From Rubripirellula reticaptiva (GTDB lineage: Bacteria; Planctomycetota; Planctomycetia; Pirellulales; Pirellulaceae): a stretch of DNA of 64,000 nucleotides. Below, one piece after another: positions 35,724-45,104 of the stretch. How positions within the stretch are numbered: the stretch's first letter is position 1; every line of letters starts with the position of its first letter. The notes below the pieces were generated by a model. It was not told the DNA's origin. It made no database searches and saw only the letters and a list, made by a program, of their open reading frames with translations. The DNA lies in NCBI RefSeq assembly GCF_007860175.1, contig NZ_SJPX01000001.1, positions 248,001 through 312,000 of the forward strand, read 5' to 3'. Made by a program: the position numbers and the translations under genes.

Positions 35724-38700
35724 CCGACGAACTTCCTCGCCTCGTCGTCCAAGGTTTCCATAGCGGTGGTAGTCATGCGAGATCGATTGCTCATCGAGAT
35801 ATCGCAAGCATTCGATCGAAGCTTCGGCCAACACGGGTTCGGCAATCACGGTCACAAAGTGCTCGGCGCACACAGCGGTGGATTCAGAGCCAGTCGAAAT
35901 CGCAGACAGTCTTCGCAAGCGTTTGACATCACCACTTACGATTCGTGATGCAAGCTCGCTATCGGTTTCATCGATCGGTTCAATCAAACCAGGAACATAG
36001 TCGGCAATCGCATCGAACCATTCGCTCCACGCATCCGGCGTGCCAGGATCGCTGGACAACGTGACCGGCGTGCCAACCGAAACCGCAGCGATAACGGCGA
36101 ACAGAGCATCGCGAATCGAGTCAACGACTTCGACGCGAATCGTAGTGGCAACCACGGGGCGGTATCGACGCAAATTGTCTTGTCCGAGCACTCGGACAGT
36201 GTCGTGACTAAGCGAAAACTCAGTTTCCATCGCCCAGTGACAGTCCGTGACCATCTGCGATAGCGAGTGCAGAAATTTCGCGTCGAAGGACTCGGCCGAC
36301 AAACTCGCCAACCAATCTCGCAAGGCGCTGGAAGGATACGATTCGTCGCGAGTATCATCCACCGCCGCATCATCGATCGCAGCAGCGTCCATTGCCTGCG
36401 GTGCAACGTCTGCGATTCGCATCAAGGCCAGAACATAGTGCGGACCGCCCGCTTTCACGCCTGGGCCGTAAGCGCTAAGCCCAACGCCCCCGAACGGTTG
36501 CCTTAGCACGATCGCGCCGGTCGTTGAACGGTTGATGTACAGATTGCCGGCGTGAATGGATTGCTTCCACAATTCGATTTCGCGGTCGTCCAAACTTTCC
36601 AGTCCGCTGGTCAATCCGTATCCCGTCGAGCGAACGATATCGATCGCTTCTTCCAATCGCGAAAACGGCATCACACCGAGGACCGGTCCAAACAACTCAG
36701 TCAAGTGCGCGAAGCCGCCGGGGTTCAAATTCCATTTGACGCCGGGCTTAAAGAGGTTTGGCTGCCCGACCACATGTTCAGGCGCGACCAACCAAGTCTC
36801 GTCGTCCTCAAGCGTTTTCATGCCGCGTGTGAGGGTCTGGCCAGGCGGACCAATCAACGGCCCCATCTTCGTGGACAAGTCCCAAGCTGATCCAACGGGA
36901 ATGCTCTCGACGGCATCAGCGAACGTTTCACGAAACGCAGGATCGTCGAAGATTTCTTTTTCGAGCAACAGCAACGAAGTCGCACTGCATTTCTGGCCAC
37001 CATGTCCAAACGCCGATTGAATGACGTGCTTGATCGCCAAGTCACGGTCCGCCATTGCAGTGACGATCGTCGCGTTCTTGCCACCGGTTTCCGCCAATAA
37101 GTGCAAGTCGGGCCGCACGGCCAACATGCGTTTCGCCGTCGACGTGCCGCCCGTCAAGATTACCGTATCGACCTTCGGATTCGCCACCAGTCCGGCTTCC
37201 GCATCAACGTCTTCGCACGGAATCATCTGCAGCACGTCGCGAGGAACCCCACCGTCCCAAAATGCTTGGCAAACTTGCGAAGCGACCAATACGGTTTCCG
37301 ACGCGGGCTTCAAGATGACCGTGTTGCCCGCCGCGATCGCAGCCGCGATGCCACCGCAGGGAATCGCCAAGGGAAAGTTCCAAGGCGTGATCACGGCTAC
37401 AACACCGCGCGGGCTAGTCGTGAGCGATTCACGATTTGCCCAGTCCAACATTGTCAGCGGATAGAACTCGCAAAAGTCGATCGCTTCGCTGACTTCGGGA
37501 TCCGATTCCAGCACCGTCTTACCACCGTCGGCAACCATCGCGCCGATCAAATCTCCCCGTCGCTGGCGCAACAACTGTGCCACGTCACGAAGCACACGAT
37601 GACGCTTGGCAAGATCCGTCGACTTCCAATCACTGCGATCGGCCAAAGCGATCTCGACGGCTTGTTCGACTTGCGATCGATGCGCCACTTGGTAGCGGCA
37701 AACCACCGTACCTGGGCGTGATGGATCAAATGATTCTCGCAAACATGACTCGTCACGATCGACTTTCTGATCACCGATCCAAAGTTCAACCTCAGTGGCG
37801 TTTTCGCCGGAGCGAACAATCCAGCGATCTAAAATCTCTTGTGCCCAAACGGAGTTCGCTGGCACAGCCCAGTCCGTATCAGGCTCGTTAATGTATGCCG
37901 ACCAATGTTCCGAAATGCCGGATTCAAGCGGGGCAGGGCAGGGCGGTGGTTCGTGACGATCCACGTTTCGGCGCGGCGCCGAGGAAACGGTTGTCATCAT
38001 GGCATACGATTTTTCGAAATCGTATGCCAGCGAATCGAACTCTGGCGTATCGGGTTTCAACCGATACGTGTGTCGCAAAAAGTTTTGCGGTCCCGTATTT
38101 TCGTCCAGCCGACGGATCAGATAGCCAATCGCGTTGATGAACTCGTCTTGTCGACACGCCGGGGCGTACAACAACATGTTATCAGCATGTTCACTGATCG
38201 CACGACGCTGATGGTTGGCCATCCCTTCGAGCATCTCGATTTGGATCGCATCGGTGTCCTTGATCGAATCGGCCCAGATCAACCCAAGGGCAACGTCGAA
38301 CAAATTGTGCGACGCCAGCCCGACACGCAGAACACCTTCCTTGGCAGCGTCAATCAGCTCACGCAGCATCCGCTTGTAATTCGCATCGGTTTCCACTTTC
38401 GTGGAATAAGTCGCCTGAGCACAACCGGCGATCGACGCTTCGACACGTTCGAGTTCCAAGTTCGCGCCTTTGACCAACCGGATCGTCAGTGGAGTTCCTC
38501 CCTTGGCCACCCGGTCGTGCGACCAACCGATCAATCGCTGCATCACCGGGTACGAATCCGGAATGTAAGCCTGCAGGGCGATGCCCGCGCGAGTCTGCTC
38601 GAGTCCTGGTCGGTCGAGCGTTTCGCAAAGGATGTCAGCGGTCAGGTAGAGATCACGATACTCTTCCATATCCAAGTAGATGAATTTGCCCACGCCGGTA

Positions 38701-39368
38701 ACTGGATCGATTTCACGATCGGCGGTCCGATACAACGTCTCCAAACGATCAGAAACTTTGGCGATCGTATGAGGACGGCTAATCGACGAAATCTGGCTAT
38801 CGATGGTCGATACTTTGACAGACAGACATCGAACGTCGGGCAAACGAATCGCTTCGATGCAGCGCCGCATTCGATTGCGAGTCTCATCCTCGCCAAGAAT
38901 CGCTTCGCCCAACAGGTTCACGTTCATGCCAACACCCTGACTTTGGCGAGCCCGCAAGTGACGCGTCAAAAGTTCGGGTTCGGCCGGTAAGATCACGTTG
39001 GCGGTTTCTCGCCGCATTTTTTCTTTGACCATCGGCACCGCAACGCCCGGCAGGTACTCACCAAACGACTGAAACCCCAGCAACATGGCTTGTTCGACGG
39101 GACTAAAGAAGCGAGGTATCCCTTGGACATCCAATAGGTGCGTCAATTGGTCCGCTACGCGGGCCGGCGAGTGAGTCCGAAAGGCTTGGTCCGTCATCTC
39201 AACCAGAGTCGCCTTGTCAGCCTTATGACAGATCATCCGATCAAGTTCGGCTTGTTGGCGTCTTTCCTGCGGTGTCTGCAGCTTTGAAGCCTCGGCCAAC
39301 AATTGGGCGGCCAATCGGATTGCTAGGCGTACGTCGCTGGAATCGTTGGTTTCTGGGGTATCGGCCAT
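35715..39368 (-). CDS. putA: Bifunctional proline dehydrogenase / delta-1-pyrroline-5-carboxylate dehydrogenase
   Basis: Oxidises proline to glutamate in two steps, 1217 residues. The proline dehydrogenase barrel occupies about 100-500 (RLVKGANLELER, VGLASHNLFDVALG, GYLIRRLDENTGPQNFLRH). The aldehyde dehydrogenase domain follows: VVAVITPWNFPLAIPCGG, VILKPASETVLVASQ, LLAETGGKNATIV, and the catalytic Cys in GHGGQKCSATSLLL. The last 200 residues resemble the C-terminal domain of long PutA. There is no N-terminal ribbon-helix-helix domain, so it is not an autorepressor. The start ATG has GAGGAG eight bases upstream; an upstream ATG 20 codons earlier lacks that support. It is divergent from serC. 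Confidence 0.95.
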   Translation of the reverse strand: MADTPETNDSSDVRLAIRLAAQLLAEASKLQTPQERRQQAELDRMICHKADKATLVEMTDQAFRTHSPARVADQLTHLLDVQGIPRFFSPVEQAMLLGFQSFGEYLPGVAVPMVKEKMRRETANVILPAEPELLTRHLRARQSQGVGMNVNLLGEAILGEDETRNRMRRCIEAIRLPDVRCLSVKVSTIDSQISSISRPHTIAKVSDRLETLYRTADREIDPVTGVGKFIYLDMEEYRDLYLTADILCETLDRPGLEQTRAGIALQAYIPDSYPVMQRLIGWSHDRVAKGGTPLTIRLVKGANLELERVEASIAGCAQATYSTKVETDANYKRMLRELIDAAKEGVLRVGLASHNLFDVALGLIWADSIKDTDAIQIEMLEGMANHQRRAISEHADNMLLYAPACRQDEFINAIGYLIRRLDENTGPQNFLRHTYRLKPDTPEFDSLAYDFEKSYAMMTTVSSAPRRNVDRHEPPPCPAPLESGISEHWSAYINEPDTDWAVPANSVWAQEILDRWIVRSGENATEVELWIGDQKVDRDESCLRESFDPSRPGTVVCRYQVAHRSQVEQAVEIALADRSDWKSTDLAKRHRVLRDVAQLLRQRRGDLIGAMVADGGKTVLESDPEVSEAIDFCEFYPLTMLDWANRESLTTSPRGVVAVITPWNFPLAIPCGGIAAAIAAGNTVILKPASETVLVASQVCQAFWDGGVPRDVLQMIPCEDVDAEAGLVANPKVDTVILTGGTSTAKRMLAVRPDLHLLAETGGKNATIVTAMADRDLAIKHVIQSAFGHGGQKCSATSLLLLEKEIFDDPAFRETFADAVESIPVGSAWDLSTKMGPLIGPPGQTLTRGMKTLEDDETWLVAPEHVVGQPNLFKPGVKWNLNPGGFAHLTELFGPVLGVMPFSRLEEAIDIVRSTGYGLTSGLESLDDREIELWKQSIHAGNLYINRSTTGAIVLRQPFGGVGLSAYGPGVKAGGPHYVLALMRIADVAPQAMDAAAIDDAAVDDTRDESYPSSALRDWLASLSAESFDAKFLHSLSQMVTDCHWAMETEFSLSHDTVRVLGQDNLRRYRPVVATTIRVEVVDSIRDALFAVIAAVSVGTPVTLSSDPGTPDAWSEWFDAIADYVPGLIEPIDETDSELASRIVSGDVKRLRRLSAISTGSESTAVCAEHFVTVIAEPVLAEASIECLRYLDEQSISHDYHRYGNLGRRGEEVRRSV

Positions 39369-39513
39369 TTTGGTGCTCCTCAGCGAACCGCCCGGTTCGC
39401 AACCTTCCGCACCCTTGGCGAGAAGCATAGAATCCGGAATCAGAAGCGACGATGAACATCATTTTTTCACCGTGCTTTCCCATGATACCTTTCCAATCAG
39501 GAAACTTCGATCC

Positions 39514-40626
39514 ATGAGTGCCACCGCGACCACTGAGCGGGTCTTCAATTTTTCGGCCGGCCCCGCCGCCTTGCCCGTTTCGGTACTTCAGGAGATCCAA
39601 GACGAACTTCTGTGTTATCCCGGCGCCGGCGCGTCGGTGATGGAACTGAGCCACCGAGGCAAGGTCTTCATCCAGATCATGGAAGAAGCCGAAGCATCGA
39701 TTCGCTCGCTGTTTGGCATTTCAGACGACTACGCTGTGCTGTTGCTACAAGGCGGCGCGGCGCTTCAGTTTTCGATGATTCCCTGCAACTTGCTTCGCGA
39801 CAGCGGCAAGTCGGCTTCGTACCTGCTAACCGGTGCATGGGGTAAGAAAGCGATTGGCGAAGCCAAGAAAGAAGGCACGGTCGATACGATTTACTCGGCT
39901 GCCGATACAGGCTTTGACCGAGTACCCAAGGCCGGCGATTACACCGTCAAAGACGATTCGGCGTACCTGTATTACTGCAGCAACGAAACGATCGAAGGCG
40001 TTCAGTTTCAATCCGAACCCGAATGTCCAACCAGCGTGCCACTGATTAGTGACGCCTCGAGCGATTTTCTGTCTCGACCACTGGACATCGACAAGTACGG
40101 CCTGATTTACGCGTGTGCTCAAAAGAACGCCGGCCCGGCTGGCGTTACCGTCGTCGTGATCCGTCGCGATCTGTTGGAAATGGGCAGCGACAAGTTGCCC
40201 GGTTACCTGAACTACAAGAACCACGCCGATAACGACTCGATGTGGAACACGCCCCCGACATTCCCAATCTATGTACTGGGTAAAGTTGCAAAGTGGTTGT
40301 CCAGTGACATCGGTGGCTTGGCCGCGATGGAAAAGCTGAATCACGAGAAGTCAAACTTGCTGTACCAAGTCATCGACAAGTACCCCGAGTTTTACTTGGG
40401 CCATGCTCAGGTCGATTGCCGATCGAAGATGAACGCAACGTTCAATCTGCCCAGTAGTGGGTTGTTAGAAGCTTTTGTCAGCGAAGCCGGCAAAAACAAT
40501 CTGCAGAACCTAAAGGGTCACCGCAGCGTCGGAGGCATCCGTGCCAGCGTCTACAACGCGATGCCGCTTGAAGGTGCCCAAGCACTGGCAAGCTTCATGG
40601 ACGACTTTGCAGCCAAGAATGGTTAG
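39514..40626 (+). CDS. serC: Phosphoserine aminotransferase
   Basis: PLP enzyme making phosphoserine from 3-phosphohydroxypyruvate, second step of serine synthesis. The 370-residue protein begins RVFNFSAGPAALPVSVLQEI, the hallmark SerC N-terminus. Other features are MELSHRGKVF, LLLQGGAALQFSMIP, SSDFLSRPLDIDKYGLIYA and the PLP lysine near residue 203 in CAQKNAGPAGVTVVVI, then NTPPTFPIYVLGKV. AGGAA precedes the ATG. It is followed after 140 bp by serA on the same strand, so two of the three serine-synthesis steps are side by side. Confidence 0.96.
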   Translation: MSATATTERVFNFSAGPAALPVSVLQEIQDELLCYPGAGASVMELSHRGKVFIQIMEEAEASIRSLFGISDDYAVLLLQGGAALQFSMIPCNLLRDSGKSASYLLTGAWGKKAIGEAKKEGTVDTIYSAADTGFDRVPKAGDYTVKDDSAYLYYCSNETIEGVQFQSEPECPTSVPLISDASSDFLSRPLDIDKYGLIYACAQKNAGPAGVTVVVIRRDLLEMGSDKLPGYLNYKNHADNDSMWNTPPTFPIYVLGKVAKWLSSDIGGLAAMEKLNHEKSNLLYQVIDKYPEFYLGHAQVDCRSKMNATFNLPSSGLLEAFVSEAGKNNLQNLKGHRSVGGIRASVYNAMPLEGAQALASFMDDFAAKNG

Positions 40627-40766
40627 TAGTCGACGTCAGCTTGTTTTTCCGGGTAGCAAAACTTGTCAAGAGTTTCGCTACCGATGCGGGTCAATGTGGG
40701 CCAGGACGATACCGATACCTGGCCAAAGTCCCTTTCCAATTTACTCTCAACGCTATTTCATTGTCC

Positions 40767-41942
40767 ATGTACAAGATCCTGACGCTCAACAACATTTCGC
40801 CCCTCGGTCTGCAACGTCTGCCTCGTGATAAATACGAGATCGGGTCCGAAATCAGTCAACCCGACGGCGTCCTACTGCGTTCGTTCAAAATGCACGACAT
40901 GGACATCCCAACGTCCGTCAAAGCGATTGGTCGCGCCGGCGCCGGGGTGAACAACATCCCCGTCGACGAAATGACCAAGCGTGGCGTCCCCGTCTTTAAC
41001 GCGCCGGGCGCGAACGCCAATGCAGTCAAAGAGCTGGTCCTGGCGGGCCTACTGATGGCGTCTCGCAACATCCATGGTGCGATGAAATTTGCAGCGGGAA
41101 TCCAAGGCGACGATGCAGCCGTTTCGGTCGCGGTCGAAGCCGGCAAGAAGAACTTTGTCGGATCGGAATTGCCGTCCAAGACGCTCGGCGTGATCGGACT
41201 CGGCGCCATCGGTGTACGCGTCGCCAATGCTGCGTTGTCATTGGGCATGAAGGTCGTTGGTTACGACCCGCTGATCTCGGTCCAAAGCGCTTGGCAATTG
41301 TCCAGCGGAGTCGAAAAAGCAGTCAGTCTTGATAGCCTGTTTTCCCAATGCGATGCCATCACCGTTCACGTGCCACTGATCGATGCGACTCGCGGCATCG
41401 TCAATGCCGACCGATTGAAGATGATGCCCAAGGGTGGCATCATCGTGAACTTAGCACGTGGCGGAATCTGCGATGACAAGGCGGTTCTAGCGTCACTCGA
41501 CTCCGGACACACAGCCGCTTATGTGATTGACTTCCCAACCGAAGCGCTGATGAAGCACGCCAAAGTGATTTCGTTTCCTCACCTGGGTGCATCGACCAAC
41601 GAAGCTGAAGAAAATTGCGCCGTGATGGTGGCAGACAGCGTCAGTGGTTTCCTGCAGGACGGGACAGTGACCAATGCCGTCAACTTTCCCGAGGCTTTCA
41701 TGCCACGAAATAGTGGCACACGGATCACGATCGCAAACGCAAACGTCCCTAACATGGTGGGTCAAATCTCAACAATTTTGGCCAATGCAGGATTGAATAT
41801 CGCCGACCTATTGAACAAGTCTCGCGGTGACATCGCGTACACGATCATCGACCTAGACGGTGACATCGACGATCAAACGCTCGAGTCACTTCGAGGTATC
41901 AAAGGCGTGCTTTCGCTGCGAAAACTACCACCGGTCGCCTAA
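40767..41942 (+). CDS. serA: D-3-phosphoglycerate dehydrogenase with ACT domain
   Basis: First step of serine synthesis, NAD-dependent oxidation of 3-phosphoglycerate. The protein is 391 residues, the short SerA type. The N-terminal substrate domain includes VKAIGRAGAGVNNIP. The nucleotide-binding motif is GVIGLGAIGVRVANAALSLG. The catalytic R/E/H region is VNLARGGICDDKAVL and KVISFPHLGASTNEAEENCA. A C-terminal ACT domain (TRITIANANVPNMVGQIS, then ILANAGLNIADLLNKSRGD) probably binds serine for feedback control. The ATG was chosen over an upstream alternative because YKILTLNNIS begins the conserved part. Confidence 0.94.
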   Translation: MYKILTLNNISPLGLQRLPRDKYEIGSEISQPDGVLLRSFKMHDMDIPTSVKAIGRAGAGVNNIPVDEMTKRGVPVFNAPGANANAVKELVLAGLLMASRNIHGAMKFAAGIQGDDAAVSVAVEAGKKNFVGSELPSKTLGVIGLGAIGVRVANAALSLGMKVVGYDPLISVQSAWQLSSGVEKAVSLDSLFSQCDAITVHVPLIDATRGIVNADRLKMMPKGGIIVNLARGGICDDKAVLASLDSGHTAAYVIDFPTEALMKHAKVISFPHLGASTNEAEENCAVMVADSVSGFLQDGTVTNAVNFPEAFMPRNSGTRITIANANVPNMVGQISTILANAGLNIADLLNKSRGDIAYTIIDLDGDIDDQTLESLRGIKGVLSLRKLPPVA

Positions 41943-42242
41943 CAACGACGCGTTAGCGCCTGATCACTGATCGGAATGCACCGGGATAACGTCCCGGACG
42001 CACACGGAAACCTACAGTGGTCAGGCAGTGAATTGCTCGAATCACAATGGTGCTTCGTCTCCCCCCAGATCAAGCCGCACCCGCCAAGCCCCGCCCCCAA
42101 GAGGCCCTGGCTTGATGATCATTACCTGCAGCGGGGAGAGACTATCTTAGCGCCGGCGCCGCGGCTAACCTGAGTCCGAAAGAGGCGTTCGTATCATCGC
42201 CTCGAGTTGCAAGACGCATCTTTCGGCGAAGGTTTCCTGAGC
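41943..42242. other. Structured intergenic region after serA
   Basis: About 300 bp without an ORF I would defend. It contains a 6-bp GC stem (CCGGGA/TCCCGG, 41981-41997) that may terminate serA, and a larger nested fold described separately. The DUF2726-like ORF could start at a TTG in this stretch (42207). Confidence 0.5.
42057..42142 (+). ncRNA. Candidate structured RNA between serA and DUF2726-like gene
   Basis: Two nested stems: GTCTC plus CCCC (42057-42066) pairs with GGGG plus GAGAC (42133-42142) with one interruption. Inside, ATCAAGCC (42069-42076) pairs exactly with GGCTTGAT (42109-42116). The inner loop is C-rich. It could be a small RNA, a 5' leader element of the next gene, or a 3' stabiliser of serA. 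No known riboswitch consensus was recognised. Confidence 0.3.
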
Positions 42243-42785
42243 ATGCCTGCAAAGGTTCAACAAGGCTGGGCGAAAACGCTAAGTGGTCTCATGGGGCGCA
42301 AGCAAGGCCCAGCGACTCCTAGCGTAACGATCTCGCGCGACCAGTTTCTGCAGACCGATGAACTCGAGTTTTTTCACCGCTTGGTCGCCGCCATAGGAAA
42401 ACGAGGCATTGTCTGCCCCAAGACGCGAGCCATCGATGTCGTTCGTTTGACAAATGCATCAGCGCACCTTAAAGATGCTGTGCGATTGAATCTAAAGCAG
42501 ATCAACTTTCTTATCATCGAGCCACGATCTGGGGTTCCGATCTGCGCCATCCAAACAGAGCTAATCCAAAATCGCCGCGGACGACTACAAGAAGACTTCC
42601 TTCGCAACGTCCTCCGCTCGGCCGACCTGCCACTGATTCGAATCTCGATCACCAAGATGCCGTCGGTTGGATCGATTCGCGACCTGCTGATGCCGATCAT
42701 CGAAAACCGAGAAAACGAACTCACCCAAACTTCGCAGATGATTCACGGCCCGCACGACAACGCCGCCCGCCAAGCAGGAAGCTAA
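42243..42785 (+). CDS. DUF2726-like protein
   Basis: A 180-residue protein whose central region resembles DUF2726, a restriction-endonuclease-like fold: FLQTDELEFFHRLVAAIGKR, GIVCPKTRAIDVVRL, LKQINFLIIEPRSGVPICAI, then LIQNRRGRLQEDFLRNVLRS and LPLIRISITKM. The D-F/L-L and Q/E positions fit a degenerate nuclease core, though I do not see a full PD-(D/E)xK. The ATG was chosen over the upstream TTG. It stands between serA and flhA and has no clear partner. Function unknown. Confidence 0.6.
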   Translation: MPAKVQQGWAKTLSGLMGRKQGPATPSVTISRDQFLQTDELEFFHRLVAAIGKRGIVCPKTRAIDVVRLTNASAHLKDAVRLNLKQINFLIIEPRSGVPICAIQTELIQNRRGRLQEDFLRNVLRSADLPLIRISITKMPSVGSIRDLLMPIIENRENELTQTSQMIHGPHDNAARQAGS

Positions 42786-42932
42786 TTGCAAGCGATTTTG
42801 GAACCCCAGGCATCCAACACAAACAGCCGTGTCTGCCCAAATCGCCAAGCCAGTGCCCCCGATTGAATATTGGACGGCGCGAACTTCTCTGGACCGCAAC
42901 CTGCGGTTTCCTGTAACGTCGAACCGTAGTGC

Positions 42933-42947
42933 TGGCAAAGGGATTGC
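42933..42947 (+). promoter_or_regulatory. Sigma-54-type promoter before flhA
   Basis: TGGCA, six bases, then TTGC, with the GG and GC doublets separated by exactly ten bases, as in the -24/-12 consensus TGGCAC-N5-TTGC. It lies 30 bp before the flhA ATG, giving an expected 5' UTR of about 20 bases. Sigma-54 control of early/middle flagellar genes is common in other bacteria. No activator gene is in view. Confidence 0.45.
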
Positions 42948-42977
42948 CGGCTTCGGCGTTGCCAGAAGGATTCGACG

Positions 42978-45044
42978 ATGCAGTTCTTGATGAAGTACCG
43001 AGACTTGGTGCTGCCACTTGGCATCATCGGTTGCTTGGTCGTCATCTTGGTACCGCTTCCACCGGCACTGATGGACTTGCTGTTGGCCGCCAATATCACG
43101 GTCGGAGTGATCGTGTTGGTGACCACCATCTACATCTCAACTCCACTTGAATTCAGCATTTTTCCATCGCTTTTGCTAGCGACCACGCTCGCCCGGTTGG
43201 TGCTTAATGTCGCGACGACCAGGCTGATTTTGACCGGCGCCGACGGCAAAGGCATGGGCGCCGCCGGTGGCGTGATCCAGCAATTCGGCGAATTTGTCGC
43301 GGGCGATCGCATCGAGGTCGGCGTGATCATCTTCGTCATCATTGTTTTGATTCAGTTCATCGTGATCACCAAGGGTGCAACTCGGATCAGCGAAGTGGCA
43401 GCCCGTTTCGCGTTGGACGGAATGCCCGGTCGACAAATGGCGATTGATGCCGACTTGAACGCCGGTCTGATCGACGAAAAACAAGCTCAAGAACGCCGCG
43501 AAGAAGTCGCTGGCCAAGCTGACTTCTATGGGGCCATGGACGGTGCTAGCAAATTCGTACGCGGTGACGCGGTCGCCGGTATCGTGATCACAGTCGTCAA
43601 CGTGATTGGTGGACTGTACATCGGTGTGATGCAAGCCGGAATGAGCATCACTGAAGCAGCCGCCCTCTTTACAAAACTGACCATCGGTGACGGACTGGTC
43701 AGCCAAGTGCCCGCGCTGTTGATTTCGTTGGCGGCCGGTTTGCTAGTCACCAGAAGTGCCAAGAAGGCAAGCCTACCAACTCAGTTTCTGCAACAGTTGT
43801 TCGGCAATCCTAAGGCGTTGTTTGTTGCCGGCGGATTCTTATTGCTGTTGATCGTAACCAAGCTACCCGCGATCCCGATGGCTACTCTTGGCATTGGTTG
43901 TATCGGATTGGCCGTCGTCATGAATCGTCAAACGGCCCAAAAAGGCGTTGACGACGCCGCCAGCGCAGAAGCCAAACGAACGGCAGCAGCTGTACCGCCC
44001 GAAAAACGCGTTGAAGATTTCTTGGCGATCGACCCTATGGAAATCTCCATCGGTCTCGGCCTACTAAGCCTTGCCGACCCGGCCCGCGGCGGCGACCTGA
44101 TGCAACGGATCACCGGCGTTCGAAACGCGATTGCGACCGACATTGGCGTCATTCTGCCAAAGGTACGCGTACGAGACGAAATGACACTGGGCCAATTCGA
44201 ATACGAAATTCGCATTCAAGGGAATCCGATCGGCGGGGCGTCGGTACTGCCTGATCGACTGCTGGCAATCGACAGCGGACATACCACCGGCGTGATCGAC
44301 GGCGAACCTACTCGCGACCCAACCTTTGGCGAGCCTGCGGTTTGGATTGACCCGATGCGGCGCGAACAAGCCGCAATCTACGGTTACACAACGGTCGAAC
44401 CGGGAGCTGTTCTAGCGACTCATTTACAAGAAGTTGCCCGCCGCCACGCCGACGAACTGCTCTCGAGAGATGCAACCAAACACTTGATCGACGAACTACG
44501 CGAAGCATCCCCCACCGTCGTGGACGAACTGGTCCCCGGCGTGATGAAAGTCAGCGATGTTCAACAAGTTCTACATCTGTTGCTGCGTGAAGACGTCCCC
44601 ATTCGTCAACTTGGCATCATCATGGAAACGCTTGGCGACTTTGCCACACGAACCAAAGATCCAATTTGGCTTTGCGAGTACGTTCGCCACCGCTTGGCAC
44701 GCACGATCAGTTCGCGTTATCGCGACGAACAGGGCCAACTGCACGTGATGGCGCTCGACCCAGCCATGGAAGACCGTATCGCAGCAGGCATCGAACACAA
44801 TGATCGCGGATTATTTATCCGAATGAGCCCAACAGCGATCGACTCGACTTGCGACAAGATCCAACAAGGGATTAAGAAACTATCAACCGCGGGTCATCCA
44901 CCGTTGGTTTTGGTCAGTCCGAAAATTCGGCCAGGTCTTCGACAAATGACCGCGTCGGCATTGCCGCGACTAAGAGTCCTTTCGTACAACGAAATTACCC
45001 AAGACACAAAAATCGAATCTCACGGCGTGATCACAGATCTGTAG
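42978..45044 (+). CDS. flhA: Flagellar export-gate protein FlhA
   Basis: Large membrane component of the flagellar export gate (688 residues). The N-terminal half has about eight helices and the conserved cytoplasmic FHIPEP-type loop: RISEVAARFALDGMPGRQMA, IDADLNAGLIDEKQAQERRE, and FYGAMDGASKFVRGDAVAGI. The C-terminal cytoplasmic domain contains LPDRLLAIDSGHTTGVIDG and LLREDVPIRQLGIIMETLGD, where export substrates and chaperones dock in known FlhA. It is followed 60 bp later by flhF. It sits far from fliP-Q-R-flhB. Confidence 0.96.
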   Translation: MQFLMKYRDLVLPLGIIGCLVVILVPLPPALMDLLLAANITVGVIVLVTTIYISTPLEFSIFPSLLLATTLARLVLNVATTRLILTGADGKGMGAAGGVIQQFGEFVAGDRIEVGVIIFVIIVLIQFIVITKGATRISEVAARFALDGMPGRQMAIDADLNAGLIDEKQAQERREEVAGQADFYGAMDGASKFVRGDAVAGIVITVVNVIGGLYIGVMQAGMSITEAAALFTKLTIGDGLVSQVPALLISLAAGLLVTRSAKKASLPTQFLQQLFGNPKALFVAGGFLLLLIVTKLPAIPMATLGIGCIGLAVVMNRQTAQKGVDDAASAEAKRTAAAVPPEKRVEDFLAIDPMEISIGLGLLSLADPARGGDLMQRITGVRNAIATDIGVILPKVRVRDEMTLGQFEYEIRIQGNPIGGASVLPDRLLAIDSGHTTGVIDGEPTRDPTFGEPAVWIDPMRREQAAIYGYTTVEPGAVLATHLQEVARRHADELLSRDATKHLIDELREASPTVVDELVPGVMKVSDVQQVLHLLLREDVPIRQLGIIMETLGDFATRTKDPIWLCEYVRHRLARTISSRYRDEQGQLHVMALDPAMEDRIAAGIEHNDRGLFIRMSPTAIDSTCDKIQQGIKKLSTAGHPPLVLVSPKIRPGLRQMTASALPRLRVLSYNEITQDTKIESHGVITDL

Positions 45045-45104
45045 GCTTCAAAACCCCAGTTCTACCGTTCACAAAACAACGTTCTGTAAATCGTAATCCT
45101 TCCC

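Noticed and set aside
37839-38990. 383-residue plus-strand frame
   Set aside because: Antisense to putA, whose conserved motifs occupy the same bases.
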